From Ardenticatenales bacterium (GTDB lineage Bacteria; Chloroflexota; Anaerolineae; Promineifilales; Promineifilaceae), in NCBI GenBank assembly GCA_020634575.1, contig JACKBM010000006.1:1-64000 (forward strand): DNA of 64,000 nucleotides, written 5' to 3'. The translations under genes and the position numbers were made by a program. This document shows, piece after piece, positions 33,240-43,040 of the stretch (positions are counted from its first letter, which is position 1; the number at the start of each line of letters is the position of its first letter). Under the pieces are notes generated by a model. The model ran no database searches, was not told where the DNA came from, and saw only the letters and a list, made by a program, of their open reading frames with translations.

Positions 33240-34571
33240 TCAGCCGGGGAAGCGGGCTTCGCGGTTGAAACCGCGCCAGGCGCGCTGGTAGAGGCGGCCG
33301 GGTGATTGCTGGATGGGTTGAGCGGCCACCCGGTCCAGCCAGCGGGCTTCAGCGGCGGCGGCCGTGGCGAAGGCGTCGGCGCTGAGTTCGGCCCGGTTGG
33401 CCGGCGGGGTGCTGGCGGCGGCCAGCGCTTCCGCGACGAAGGCGGCTTCCAGTTCATCGCGCTCCGGCCGGTACAACCCCAACCGCACTTCATACTCCTG
33501 CAAAGTGGCCCGATGCAGCGACTCATGGCGCCAGAAGAGGCTGGCCTCTTCGTAGGTACCAGCCGGGGCCGGCCCGTGCTCCGGCACGCCTGCATCCAGC
33601 CAGATCGGCTTGAAAATGCTGGTGCAGGGGGCGGCGGTGCCGGTGAAAAAGAAGGTTGGTTGTTCCGGGTGGAGGTGGGCCACCAGAGAGCCGGTTGTCT
33701 GCGCGCCGCGCTGCCGGCCCAAAACCGGCGTGCATACAGACGGAGGCGCCTGTCAGTCCGGCGCCCGGTTCGCGTTCATGCTCACTCACCTGGTGGTCGC
33801 GCAGGGCGGCCATGATGAAGGGGACGTCGATCCGGCCGGTGTGCTCGGTCAGCAAGGTCGTCGCCCGCCGGCAGCGGCCGCGACAGTCGGAGAAGCGCGT
33901 AGAGGAAGTCGGAGTAGCAGTTGCCAAAGTGGAAATCGTCGCGACCTTTGCACCAGCCCCTGCTCGATGGCGTAATTGACCAGGTCGGGCGAGGCCAGGT
34001 CCCATTCGGACCCAATGGTGATGCCATTAGACATCGCATAAACGGTTTTGACCTGTTTGGCCGCCCAATGCGGCCCAGCCGTCTCCAGCACCCAGGCATC
34101 GTGCGGGTCGGCGATGACGAAACCATTGTGATAGAACAGCTTGTGGGCAAAGCCGCAGTCCCCGCCCTGGCCGCAGTGAGCAGCCAGCAGGTTGGTGATG
34201 ACCTGACGGCGTCCTGCGCCGTCGTGGCCCGCTCCAGCGCCAGCCGCAGCAGATCCATGCCAATCAGGGCCGGCCTCTTTCTCGTAGGGCACCCGGGTAA
34301 ACAGCGCCTCGTTGCCGATGGCCAGCCCGTGCTCGTTGACCCCCATCTCCGCGCCCCAGATCCAGAATGGCTTGCCGAGCAGGATGGCATGGGTATGGGC
34401 GACCTGGGGGATCTGATGTAGGTGCAGTCGACCAGGCTGCCGGGCGCGTGGTCGGCTGCGGGGATGGCCAGGAGCTGGTGGCCTTCTGTTGGGTTCGCGG
34501 TCGGAGTTCTTGCCCAGGATGGTGATGCCATCTTTGGTGGCGGCGCCTGTGGCTACGACGGTATCGCACAT
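33240..34571 (-). pseudogene. Secernin-like C69 dipeptidase, multiple frameshifts
   Basis: Reading across three frames restores a ~440-residue secernin-type Ntn hydrolase: 'MCDTVVATGAATKDGITILG', 'KNSDREPN', 'GHQLLAIPAADHAPGS', 'IPQVAHTHAILLGKPFWIW', 'GAEMGVNEHGLAIGNEAL', 'LIGMDLLRLALERATTAQ', 'CGQGGDCGFAHKLFYHNG'. The C-terminal part (33240-33722) is clean ('TTGSLVAHLHPEQ', 'FTGTAAPCTSIFKPIWLDAG'). Cys2 would be the catalytic nucleophile after Met removal. I count about seven frame changes in 1.3 kb; homology is preserved on both sides of each, which points to sequence error more than old decay. The frameshifts prevent a reliable full translation. Confidence 0.8.
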
Positions 34572-34621
34572 AGTTTCTCCGGTGGGTGTTCGCTGGCGGT
34601 GGTGGTGTCAGGATGATAGCA

Positions 34622-34751
34622 GGTTTTTGCCGCAGATGGCGCAGATTTTTGGGGGAGTTTTTTGCCACGGATTAACACGGATTTGGCACGGATTCTTCTG
34701 GCGAAAAAAAATCCGTGTTTAATCCGTGCTAACTTGTGCTGAATCCGTGGC
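34622..34751. repeat. Inverted-repeat element, copy 1 (ATCCGTG units)
   Basis: Begins GTTTTTGCCGCAGATGGCGC and contains a large imperfect hairpin built from ACGGATT units on the left (34665-34694) and AATCCGTG units on the right (34709-34750). It is closely related to 36312-36419. It lies between the secernin-like start and the sigZ promoter. No coding capacity is seen; it behaves like a MITE- or REP-like dispersed element. Confidence 0.8.
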
Positions 34752-34800
34752 TATTCCAAGCCGAACTTATTGAGTTGAGAGTTGGGATTTGCGAGCCCAC

Positions 34801-34828
34801 TTGCCAAGTTGGCGGGTTGATTTATAAT
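34801..34828 (+). promoter_or_regulatory. Promoter of sigZ
   Basis: TTGCCA (34801-34806), a 16-bp spacer, and TATAAT (34823-34828) lie 39 bp before the sigZ start. The -35 box is embedded in the dyad ACTTG-C-CAAGT, similar in style to the 13-bp palindrome family, so it could be an operator. The downstream GAGGA at 34854 is the probable ribosome-binding site. Confidence 0.65.
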
Positions 34829-34866
34829 ATTGATGAGGCGTCTATATGTTGGCGAGGAATGGGCTT

Positions 34867-35402
34867 ATGATGGCGATTGAGCAGATTTGGGAAAGGTACC
34901 GGCCGGTCCTGCTACCGTTCATCCGCCGGCGGGTGCCGGATGAGGCCACTGCGGAGGATATCCTGCAGGAGGTTTTTGTCAGGGTTGTTGCCGGCTGGAT
35001 ACGCTGCGCGACGGCAGCCGGCTGGAGAGCTGGCTGTTCCAGATCGCGCGCAATCAGTTGACGGATTATTACCGGCGGCAGCGCGATACAGAGACGTGGG
35101 GTTGTTGATGAGTTGGCGGCGGAACCGCAAGCTGAGGCAAGCCCGGAGACCATTCTGGCCAATTGCCTGCCTGATATGCTCACCGAACTGCCGCTAGCGT
35201 ACCGAACTGCCCTGGAGCAGGTTTATTTTCAGGGGTTGACGGGGTCCAGAAATCGCCGACCGGCAGGCGCTGTCGGTTTCCGGCGTTAAGTCGCGGGTGC
35301 AGCGGGCGGACGCTGTTGCGAGCCCGGCTGGAGGCCTGCTGCCGGCCGGAGCTGGATCGGACCGGCCGGATCATCGACTTCCAACCGCAATGCAGTTGCT
35401 GA
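34867..35402 (+). pseudogene. sigZ: RNA polymerase sigma factor SigZ-like (ECF), frameshifted
   Basis: The start at 34867 is supported by GAGGA 8 nt upstream. Segments in different frames rebuild an ECF sigma factor of ~180 residues. Region 2 is 'IEQIWERYRPVLLPFIRRRV' with 'EDILQEVFVRV', then 'SRLESWLFQIARNQLTDYY' and 'RRQRDTETWG'. The linker is 'ETILANCLPDMLTELPLAYR', and the region 4 HTH is 'EIADRQALSVSGVKSRVQR'. A Cys-containing tail ends 'IIDFQPQCSC', as in SigZ proteins. At least four frame changes are needed. It is followed after 108 bp by arsM on the same strand, a pairing that fits a stress or metal response; the regulon is not readable. Confidence 0.75.
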
Positions 35403-35510
35403 GTTTGCGTCCTTTCTTATCGATGTGCGTCTATATATGTGACGGCAAGTCGACTGCCCATGAACAATCGCCCGGTGACGATGCCGGGCTAACAGGCAAA
35501 GGAAAATACG

Positions 35511-36313
35511 ATGGAACAGATTCGAACTGACGAGATAAGAGAAAACGTACGGGACTTTTACGGCCAGATCGCCGAGGGGACGCGGGCCGGCTGCGGCTGT
35601 GAGTCAACTGGCTGCTGCGGCGGCGAGGGGCTGGTCTCGGCGGCGGACATATCCGTGGCGATGGGGTATTCCCCGGCGGACGTAACGGGGGTGCCCGCTG
35701 GCGCCAATCTGGGGCTGGGCTGCGGTAACCCGCAAGCGATCGCCGCCCTCCAGCCCGGTGAGACGGTACTCGACCTGGGCAGCGGCGCCGGCTTTGATTG
35801 CTTCCTGGCGGCGCGGGCGGTGGGACCGGCCGGTCGGGTCATTGGGCGTGGACATGACGCCGCAGATGTTGAGCAAGGCACGCGGCAATGCGGCCACGGC
35901 AGGCCTCGAGAATGTGGAGTTTCGCCTGGGCGAGATTGAGAACTTGCCAGTGGCGGATGACACGGTTGACGTCATCATCTCCAACTGCGTCATCAATCTG
36001 TCGCCGCAGAAGGGGCAGGTCTTTGCTGAGGCGTTCCGCGTCCTCGCCGGGCGGCCGTCTGGCCATCTCGGACACGGTGACGACGGCGACGCTGCCGGCA
36101 GAGGTTCAGGCCGACCTGGCCCCTGCACGCCGCCTGCATCTCCGGAGCGGCCACGATCGCCGAGCTGGAAGCGATCCTGGCGCAAAGCGGTTTCACGCAG
36201 ATCGCCATCCAACCCAAAGAAGAAAGCCGCGCCATCGTCCGCGACTGGGTCCCCGGCGCCCGCCTGACGACTACATCCTCTCCGCCACCATCGAGGCCAT
36301 CAAGCCGGGATAG
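35511..36313 (+). pseudogene. arsM: Arsenite methyltransferase, frameshifted
   Basis: The start ATG follows AAAGGAAA. The N-terminus is Cys-rich ('[12 protein letters not shown]'), then the ArsM-specific SAM site '[20 protein letters not shown]' and '[18 protein letters not shown]'. After a shift near 35843: '[20 protein letters not shown]', '[15 protein letters not shown]' and '[19 protein letters not shown]' (conserved Cys). After further shifts: '[15 protein letters not shown]', '[17 protein letters not shown]' and the end 'YILSATIEAIKPG'. At least four frame changes are needed. The intact enzyme methylates trivalent arsenic using SAM and thiols. Context: sigZ upstream, convergent priA, and repeat elements on both sides of the pair. 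Confidence 0.85.
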
Positions 36314-36419
36314 TTTTTGCCGCGAATTTCGCAGATTTTTTTTTCGGATTAGCATTGGATTTGGCACGGATTCTTCTAAAAAAGAAAAAATCCGTGTTTA
36401 ATCCGTGCTAATCCGTGGC
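36312..36419. repeat. Inverted-repeat element, copy 2 (ATCCGTG units)
   Basis: Shares with copy 1 the opening GTTTTTGCCGC, the middle GGCACGGATTCTTCT and the right arm AAAATCCGTGTTTAATCC. It overlaps the arsM stop and fills the gap to the convergent priA end, where its hairpin could also act as a terminator for both genes. The two copies bracket sigZ-arsM. Confidence 0.8.
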
Positions 36420-36424
36420 CACTT

Positions 36425-39328
36425 TTAAAGGGTGCTGACGGGGTCGATGTCGACGACCCAGGTGGGGGGGGGATGGAGGCGACATCGAGGAGGCGGCGGG
36501 GGTCGGGGGCGCGGATGATGATTTGCCAGCGGTAGCGCCCGTCGATGCGGCTGAAGAAGGGGGCGCGGGGCCGAAGATCTGGGTGGCGCTCAACATCTCC
36601 TCGCGGGCCAGCAGCCGCAGCGCGGCGGCCAGCGCCTCCGCTTCCCTGCTGGGCCCGGTTGTTGACCGGGTCGGCCAGGACCAGTTTGGCCATGCGGCGG
36701 AAGGGCGGTAGTTGTGCTGGGTGCGGAAGCGGATCCGTCGATGTAGAACTGGGCGTAATCATGCTCCGCCGCCGCCTGGATGGCGTAATGGTCCGGCTGG
36801 TAGGTCTGGATGATGACCCGGCCGCCCAGCAAGCCGCGCCCGGCCCGCCCAGCCACCTGGGCCAGCACCTGGAAGGCGCGTTCACCGGTACGGTAATCCG
36901 GTAACCCCAGCGAAACATCCGCCGAAATCACCCCTGACCAGCGTCACCAGCGGTAAATCCAACCCTTGGCGATCATCTGCGTGCCGATGAGGATGTCCGC
37001 TTCCTGGTTGACGAAGCTGGCCAGGAGCTGCTCGTGGCTGTCGCGCGCCGGCCGTGGTGTCCCGTCCCAGCGGACGATGCGGGCGTCCGGCCATTGGGCC
37101 TGCACCCGCTCTTCCAACCTCTGTCCCCAGACCAAAGTAGCGAATCCGCTTGAGCCACATTCGGGGCATTCGTTGTTGGGCGTCTGCCGGTAGTTGCATT
37201 GGTGGCAGGTCAGCATGTACTGGTTGCGATGGTAGGTGAGCGGCGTGTCGCAGCGCGGGCAATGGAGCGTGTGGCCGCAATCACGGCAGATGACGAAGGT
37301 GTTGGTGCCGCGCCGGTTGAGGAACAAAATCGCCTGTTCTTTGCGGGCCAAAACCTCATCCAGCGCTTCTTGCAGCTCCCGGCTGAAAATGGAGCGATTG
37401 CCGGCGCGCAGCTCCTGGCGCAAATCAACCACCTGGATGGGCGGCAGGGGATGGTCAGGATTCTTCCGGGTCATCCTTCGGCGTGGCTGTAGACGCCGGC
37501 CCGGCCCAGCCGTTCCGCCTGGCTGTCCAGCCGCAGCCGGTGGCCCATGACCCGCTTTGGGCAGCTCCAGGAGCTGGTAGCGGCCGGCGCGCGCCTGGTG
37601 GTAGGTGACGATATCGGGCGTGGCGCTGCCCAGGATGACGATGCCGCGGTTGGAGCCGGGCCAGGGCGGCGGCGACGTCGCGGGTGTGGTAGTACGGCGG
37701 CGGCACCGGCGGCGTCTGCTTGTAGCTCGGGGTCATGCTCCTCGTCGACGACGATGACGCCGACATCGGGCAGCGGGCTGAACTAGGGCGCTGCGCGGGC
37801 CAACCATGATGTCGATCTGGCCATCGCGGGCACGGCGCCAGGTGTCGTAGCGCTCGCCATCGGTGAGGCGGCTGTGCAGGACGGCGACCCGGCCGGGGAA
37901 GCGGGCGGCAAAGCGGCGCACCGTCTGCGGCGTCAGGGCGATCTCCGGCACCAGCACCACCGCCTGGCGCCCTTCGTCGAGCGCGTGTTGGATGGCGCGC
38001 ATGTAGATTTCCGTCTTGCCCGAACCGGTGACGCCGTGCAGGAGGATGGGCGGGTTCGGCTCCTCCTCATCTTCCAGGGCCAATAGCCGCATCTTCAGCC
38101 GGCCCCAGACGCGCGCCTGGTCGGCCGTCAGCCGGGGCGGTTCGGCCGGGGCAAAGTCCCGGTCGGCCAGCGGATCGCGCCAGACTTCCTCGGAGCCGAG
38201 ACGGATCAGGTCCAGTTTGGCCAGCTGGCGCAGATGTTTGAGATTGCTGTCGGTGGCGGCGTAGATTGCGGAAATGGCAACCGGCTGGGCCTCGCGGGCG
38301 AGCAGCTCCAGGATGCGCTGGTAGGTGGTGGCGCCGCGCAGGGCGTAGATGTGATGCAGGGTGGGCGTGACCGGTTTGGTCAGGCTCAGGGTGGCCGGCT
38401 CGCCGAGCAGGGTGCGCAGCCCGGCGGCGGCGAGGTGGGCGACGATGGCCGGTTCGAGGGGGGCGGGGGGGGCGGGGAGGCGAGCGAGTGTGGCGGCGAA
38501 GGTTGGGTCAGGGTTGGTTGGGGGGGGACCGGCCGGTAACACCAGCTTGGCCGGCTCCGTCCGCGTCACCCAGCCATCGGCTTCCAACCCTTCCAGGTGG
38601 GCCAGGCTGGCGCCGCTCTGTTCCAGCATCGCGTCCACTTGAGGCAGCGGATCAGCTGATTGTAGCAGGGCGAACAGCAAATCTGCCTGCTTGTTGGCCC
38701 GGCCCAGCTCAGGCACCGTCTGCCGGATCTGGCGCGGGTTACCGATCAGCTCGGCGGTGCGGATCTTTTTCGGTTTGACGCGGGGCGTGTCCAGCACCGA
38801 CGCTTTGGTGACGATGCCCCGCTTGTGCAACTGGTTGACCGCGTTTTCCCATTTGGCCTTTTTGGGCAGGCCGCGCCGGATCTGGCGGCCGCGCAAATCC
38901 CCCTTGGTCTTGAGCAGCTCGACGAGCTGGGCCTGCGTCTCCGTGAGCCGCACCTTCTCAAAGTCAGAATCGCGATATTCATAACTCAGGGCAACCGTCA
39001 CATCCGACCAGCGGGTCAGGCCGGGGGGCAGCATCAGGCGCAGACAGGCGTTGAGCGGGGTGAGGTAGCTGTCGGCCAGCCAGCGGGCCAGGGCGATCTG
39101 GGTGGGGGTGACGACCGGCCGGTCGTCGATCAGGCTGATGACCGGCTTCGTATCCTCGACCGGCGCTTCCTCAGCAAAGCCAATCACGATCCCCTGCGCC
39201 AGCCGCCGGCCAAACTCCACCTCCACCAGGTGGCCCAGGGCCAGCGTCCCCTTCAGGTCAAACGGGACATAATAATGAAACGCATTCTCCAGCGGCGCCT
39301 CGATGTTGATGACCAGTTCCGCGAACAT
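36425..39328 (-). pseudogene. priA: Primosomal protein N' (replication restart helicase), frameshifted in its 3' half
   Basis: The start at 39328 (MFAELVINIEAPLENAFHYYVP) fits PriA. The 5' 1.5 kb is intact: DNA-binding domains, Walker A 'LLHGVTGSGKTEIYMRAIQ' and 'VVLVPEIALTPQTVRRFAAR'. Past ~37800 the frame changes at least six times, yet conserved blocks remain: 'PSYKQTPPVPPPYYHTRDVA', the zinc cluster 'CRDCGHTLHCPRC' and 'CHQCNYRQTPNNECPECG', 'VNQEADILIGTQMIAKG', 'VAGRAGRGLLGGRVIIQTYQ', and a C-terminus 'VDIDPVSTL' before the stop at 36425. PriA unwinds forked DNA and loads the primosome after replication collapse. Loss would be costly, so sequence error is the likely reason for the breaks. 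Confidence 0.88.
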
Positions 39329-39516
39329 GAGTTCTATTGTAACCGGTTTTTGGCGAATAGTTGGCGCTGAGTCTGTACAGTTAGCGAATATGCAGGAAAT
39401 AGCTTTCACGCAAAACTGGTGCACAAAATCACTCTGGTTAGAGTAAAATCACACTGAGCGTATTGGCATCGTGCAACTTGTAATGTGACCACTGCAAAAA
39501 TTCATAAAGAAAAATT

Positions 39517-40452
39517 ATGGCTATTCCAAAACATGACGAAATTCGTGCTCCTGCACTCAAGTTGTTGGCAGAAGTGGGCGCTCTAAAATCCCGCGAATTT
39601 TGCGAAGCGCCCCTTGCTCGACTCTTTGCACTAACGGATGAGGAAATCAGTCAGAAGTACGAATCTGGCAATGGGCGTATGTTTTATGATCGCATTTCTT
39701 GGGCTCTGAGCTAGCATGTACATGGCAGGCCTGGTAGAGAGACCGCAGCGTGGTGTTTATCAGATTTCTGAAATTGGTCGAAAGATGGTCCAAACGCCTG
39801 AAAAAATAAACAACTATATTGCCAGACAGATAGAGAAGCGAGAAAGACCGGAAAAATCCCAGGCTGCAAGTGTTGTGGTCATGCAAACCGATCTAACACC
39901 GCAAGAAGAGCTTTTATGAGTCATCGAAAAGATAAGAGACTCTGTTTACGATGAAATTCTGGCTACTATCTTGAGTAAAACACCCCGGGAATTCGAGAAA
40001 CTAGTCGTTGTTTTACTGCAACGAATGGGATATGGCGGTGAAGTAAAGTCTGCTGCTGAAGTCACCAGTTACACCAATGATCAGGGAATTGATGGCATTA
40101 TCAAGGAAGATGTCCTGGGCCTCGGTCGCATCCACATACAGGCCAAGCGTTTCGCTGCCAGGCATAATACAGTCGGGCGAGTGAAATCCAGAAGTTTGTT
40201 GGTGCATTGGCTGTAGCGCAGTCAAATAAAGGTGTGTTTATTACGACTTCCAGCTATTCGAGGGGGGCCTTGGAATATGCTGCAAACCTTAATCGCTCAA
40301 CAACTTTAGTGCTAATTGATGGCATGCAACTCGCAGAGTACATTTATGATTACGGTCTTGGCATGCAGGTGGAGCAGACAATTGGAGATCAAAAGCTGGA
40401 TAGCGATTTCTGGGATTCTATGGAAGATGAATTGGGAGCTGTTAAGATGTGA
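39517..40452 (+). pseudogene. Mrr-like type IV restriction endonuclease, disrupted
   Basis: The N-terminal Mrr_N winged helix ('MAIPKHDEIRAPALKLLAEV', 'GRMFYDRISWALS') shifts frame near 39712 into 'MAGLVERPQRGVYQISEIGR'. An in-frame TGA follows at 39917-39919. The frame continues through the Mrr catalytic domain ('FEKLVVVLLQRMGYGG', 'DQGIDGIIKEDVLGLGRIHI', 'QAKRF': the Asp...QxK nuclease signature). A second shift near 40190 leads to 'MAVAQSNKGVFITTSSYSRG'. Mrr enzymes cut methylated foreign DNA. With a nonsense codon as well as frameshifts this may be genuine decay. The region is visibly more AT-rich than its surroundings, suggesting horizontal origin. Confidence 0.82.
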
Positions 40453-40470
40453 ACCTGTCTTAGAAGGGAG

Positions 40471-40721
40471 GTGAATAATATAAGCGCCATTTGCTTACGT
40501 CTGTCAGAAACGATGCACGAACAAGTTCGCGAATTGGCCCAGGAAGAAGGGATTTCAATTAACCAGTTTGTCTCTGCTGGCGCTGGCAGAGAAGATCGCG
40601 GCTTTACAGACGATCAATTACCTGGAAGAGCGGGCGCGGCGGGGCAGCCGGGAACAACTGCTGGCGATTCTGGATAAAGGCGCCGGATGTCGAGCCGGAA
40701 GATAATGATCGGTTGAATTAG
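40471..40721 (+). pseudogene. HicB-like ribbon-helix-helix antitoxin, frameshifted
   Basis: After correction of two frame changes (near 40575 and 40677) the product reads 'ICLRLSETMHEQVRELAQEE', 'GISINQFVSLALAEKI', 'NYLEERARRGSREQLLAIL' and 'DVEPEDNDRLN', a chromosomal HicB/Arc-type RHH protein. The start is odd. A strong GGGAGGTG site precedes ATA (40480), where ATG might be expected; GTG at 40471 overlaps the Shine-Dalgarno. No HicA-like toxin is adjacent. It follows the Mrr gene by 18 bp, so the two may have arrived together. Confidence 0.65.
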
Positions 40722-40841
40722 CAGGGGTAGCGCTTGTTTGATGTTGATATTTGGCGCGGTTGGGCGTGAGATTTCTCGCTACGTAGGGACGGGATGTTTG
40801 ATGGTGAGAAGCGCTCGAAATGACGGTCTTGGGGCTAGTGC

Positions 40842-41717
40842 CTACATCCGGACATTGACGTTGTAACCAGTCGCCTTGCTGACCACGCGGGCGATGTCGA
40901 TCTTCAGATTGGGATTGCCGCGGACCTGCTGGGTGATGTCCATGCCGGAGCGGTATTCGATTTGCAGCTGGTTCTCACCGGCCAGATAGAGGGTGAAGGG
41001 CAGAATATTCGGTTGGTCGTTCAACCGCAGCTGGTGGCTTTTGTCGTTGGCCAGCATGCCATGGCCGCCGTTGCGGGTGACATTGCGCCCGGGTGGCGCT
41101 TCTTTTTGCGGGTCGCCCTCATATTCCGCTGCTGTGCGGGTGTTGCCGCTCATGTGAGCCCAGAAGGTGCCGTCGCGACCGGCCGGATCCCGTTGCACAT
41201 CAATGTAATAAACCCCGGAAAAAGCCGGGCTGTAATAGGTGTCCGGCGCAAAGGCCGGTTCGTTGGCCCCGCGCGTGATATCCCCGTTGGCCTTGGGTTC
41301 ATGCTGGTCAGCCGGCCTGAACAGCTGCAGAATCTCCTGATTCTCGGCCATACTTTTCTGGTTGCTCAGCTCGAGGGCGTTGCCTTGTTGCTGGGCGATC
41401 TCCCTTGGATTTGCCGCGGGCGTCGCACGACGTTTTTTCTTGAAGGGCCAGCGCTGGATGATGAAAGCTGTGGGTTGAGCCGCCGGCAAGCTCGTTGGCT
41501 CCGCCTGATGATGGGCGCGGCGTCGGCCAGGAGAGCGTGGGTAGCCTGATTGCCGATGGTTCGCTGCAGGTGCAGTATTTCCTGGGCGGCGACGGTGTCC
41601 GGGCGCTGGCGGACTTGTTGGATGAGCTCGTCGGTTTGTCTATGAACGGTGCTGCTCTGTCTGTGTGGTGCGCTGCGTATGTTGCGCTGCCGCGCAGCCT
41701 GTCTGTATTTTGTCATG
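40842..41717 (-). CDS. Injection-system (eCIS)-associated cargo-like protein, one frameshift
   Basis: The start at 41717 (MTKYRQAARQRNIRSAPHRQ) has AGGTGAG upstream. The N-terminal third contains 'QEILHLQRTIGNQATHALL', the Leu-Gln-Arg-x-Ile-Gly-Asn motif that opens many DUF4157-type proteins of extracellular contractile injection systems. The frame shifts near 41480. The remainder (40842 onward) reads 'ELSNQKSMAENQEILQLFRP' and then a beta-rich domain ('FSGVYYIDVQRDPAGRDGTF', 'FTLYLAGENQLQIEYRSG', ending 'SKATGYNVNVRM') that I do not recognise. No HExxH protease motif is seen. It is probably a cargo or tail-fibre-like protein; DUF4280 at 32.7 kb is a possible partner. Confidence 0.6.
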
Positions 41718-41854
41718 AGCGCACTCACCTGCCAGTGGATATAGACACCAAAATTGTAAGTGAAAGAGCATTGGTCGACAACCAATGCCATATGGTGTGA
41801 GGGCAGGTACAATGCGCAAACGAACTGCTGAGGACTATTAGCGGAGGTTGGCAA

Positions 41855-43036
41855 ATGGTTCATGATGTCCTGATTGTCGGCGCGGGCACGGCCGGGCTGG
41901 CGGTCGCTCATGAGTTGCAGGTGCGTGGTGTTGCCGTCCAGATCATTGAAGCAGCACCTGGCCCTGGGGCAAGCTGGCGCGGGCGGCATGAACAGTTAAG
42001 TCTGAATACACATCGGCGCTTTTCTGGCCTGCCGGGGGCGCCTCTGCCGGCCCAGTTGGGCGTTTATGTCAGCCGTGAAGATTTTATCCGCCACATTGAG
42101 GCGTATGCCGCCGCGTTGGGGCCGGTGATTCGTTATGGCGTTCAGGCGGAGGGGATCGAGCGCGCTGAGGTCGGCGGCTGGATTGTGCAGACCGATCAGG
42201 GTGAGTTGCCGGCCCGGCATGTCATCATCGCCACCGGGCCGGAGCGGCAGCCGGTTATCCCGGCGTGGCCGGGGCGAGAGTTGTTCCAGGGGGAGCTGAT
42301 CCATTCGGCCGCCTTTCGCCATGCCGAGGATTACGTCGGCAAGCGAGTGCTGCTGGTGGGGGCGAGCAACTCCGGCGTCGATGTCGGCAATCATCTGAGC
42401 GAAGTGGCCATCGGCCCGTCCTGGGTGTCGCTTCGGAGTGGACCGACCATCGTGCCGGAGCGCGTGTTTGGTATTTCAGCCCATCTCCCCTTTATGCTTT
42501 TGCGGCCGCTGCCGATTAAGGCTCAGGATTGGATGGTGGCGCTGTTGGGGCGGGTCTTTCTAGGAGATTTGCGCCAGTACGGTCTGCCCAAACCCAAAGC
42601 CGGCGCTGTCACCCGGGATATGGAGGATGGGGTCACATTTGGGGTGGACCGAGGCTTTGTCCGGGCTCTCAAAGCGGGCCGCTTTACGGTCGTGCCAGAA
42701 ATCCGGGCTTTTCATAAAACCAGCGTCGAACTCATCGATGGCCGCCACCTCGAACCAGATGTCGTCATCTGCGCGACCGGCTACCGGCCGGGTCTCGAAC
42801 CCCTCATCGGCCCCCTCAACCTCCTCAACGCCCGCGGCAACCCCCCTTGTCATTTCGAGCGTACCCAATCCAGCGGATCGTCCATCCTGAAAAAGCGAGA
42901 AATCACCCCCACACCCGGTCAACCCGGCCTCTGGTTTTTCGGTCTGAACAGCTCTATTTACGGTTACCTGCACGCTCGCAAGCTGGAAGCACCGCTGCTG
43001 GCTGAGCGGATCGCGCGGGAGCTGCGGGCGGCGTAG
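41855..43036 (+). CDS. Flavin-containing monooxygenase-like protein
   Basis: 393 residues. The FAD-binding Rossmann motif 'VLIVGAGTAGLAVAHELQ' is at the N-terminus and the NADPH site 'VLLVGASNSGVDVGNHL' is mid-protein. 'FGLNSSIYGYLHARKLEAPLLAERIAREL' closes the fold. Overall it resembles the FMO / YUCCA / Baeyer-Villiger group (CzcO-like). It would oxygenate a small nucleophile using NADPH and O2; the substrate is unknown. It is followed after 4 bp by a GNAT gene. Confidence 0.88.
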   Translation: MVHDVLIVGAGTAGLAVAHELQVRGVAVQIIEAAPGPGASWRGRHEQLSLNTHRRFSGLPGAPLPAQLGVYVSREDFIRHIEAYAAALGPVIRYGVQAEGIERAEVGGWIVQTDQGELPARHVIIATGPERQPVIPAWPGRELFQGELIHSAAFRHAEDYVGKRVLLVGASNSGVDVGNHLSEVAIGPSWVSLRSGPTIVPERVFGISAHLPFMLLRPLPIKAQDWMVALLGRVFLGDLRQYGLPKPKAGAVTRDMEDGVTFGVDRGFVRALKAGRFTVVPEIRAFHKTSVELIDGRHLEPDVVICATGYRPGLEPLIGPLNLLNARGNPPCHFERTQSSGSSILKKREITPTPGQPGLWFFGLNSSIYGYLHARKLEAPLLAERIARELRAA

Positions 43037-43040
43037 GGAC

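Noticed and set aside
34622..36419. Insertion sequence or composite transposon around sigZ-arsM
   Set aside because: No transposase and no target-site duplication seen; only the related inverted-repeat elements are supported, so I call them repeats.
40842..41717. Metalloprotease of the DUF4157 type
   Set aside because: The QRTIGNQ segment fits, but no HExxH zinc motif can be found in either frame.
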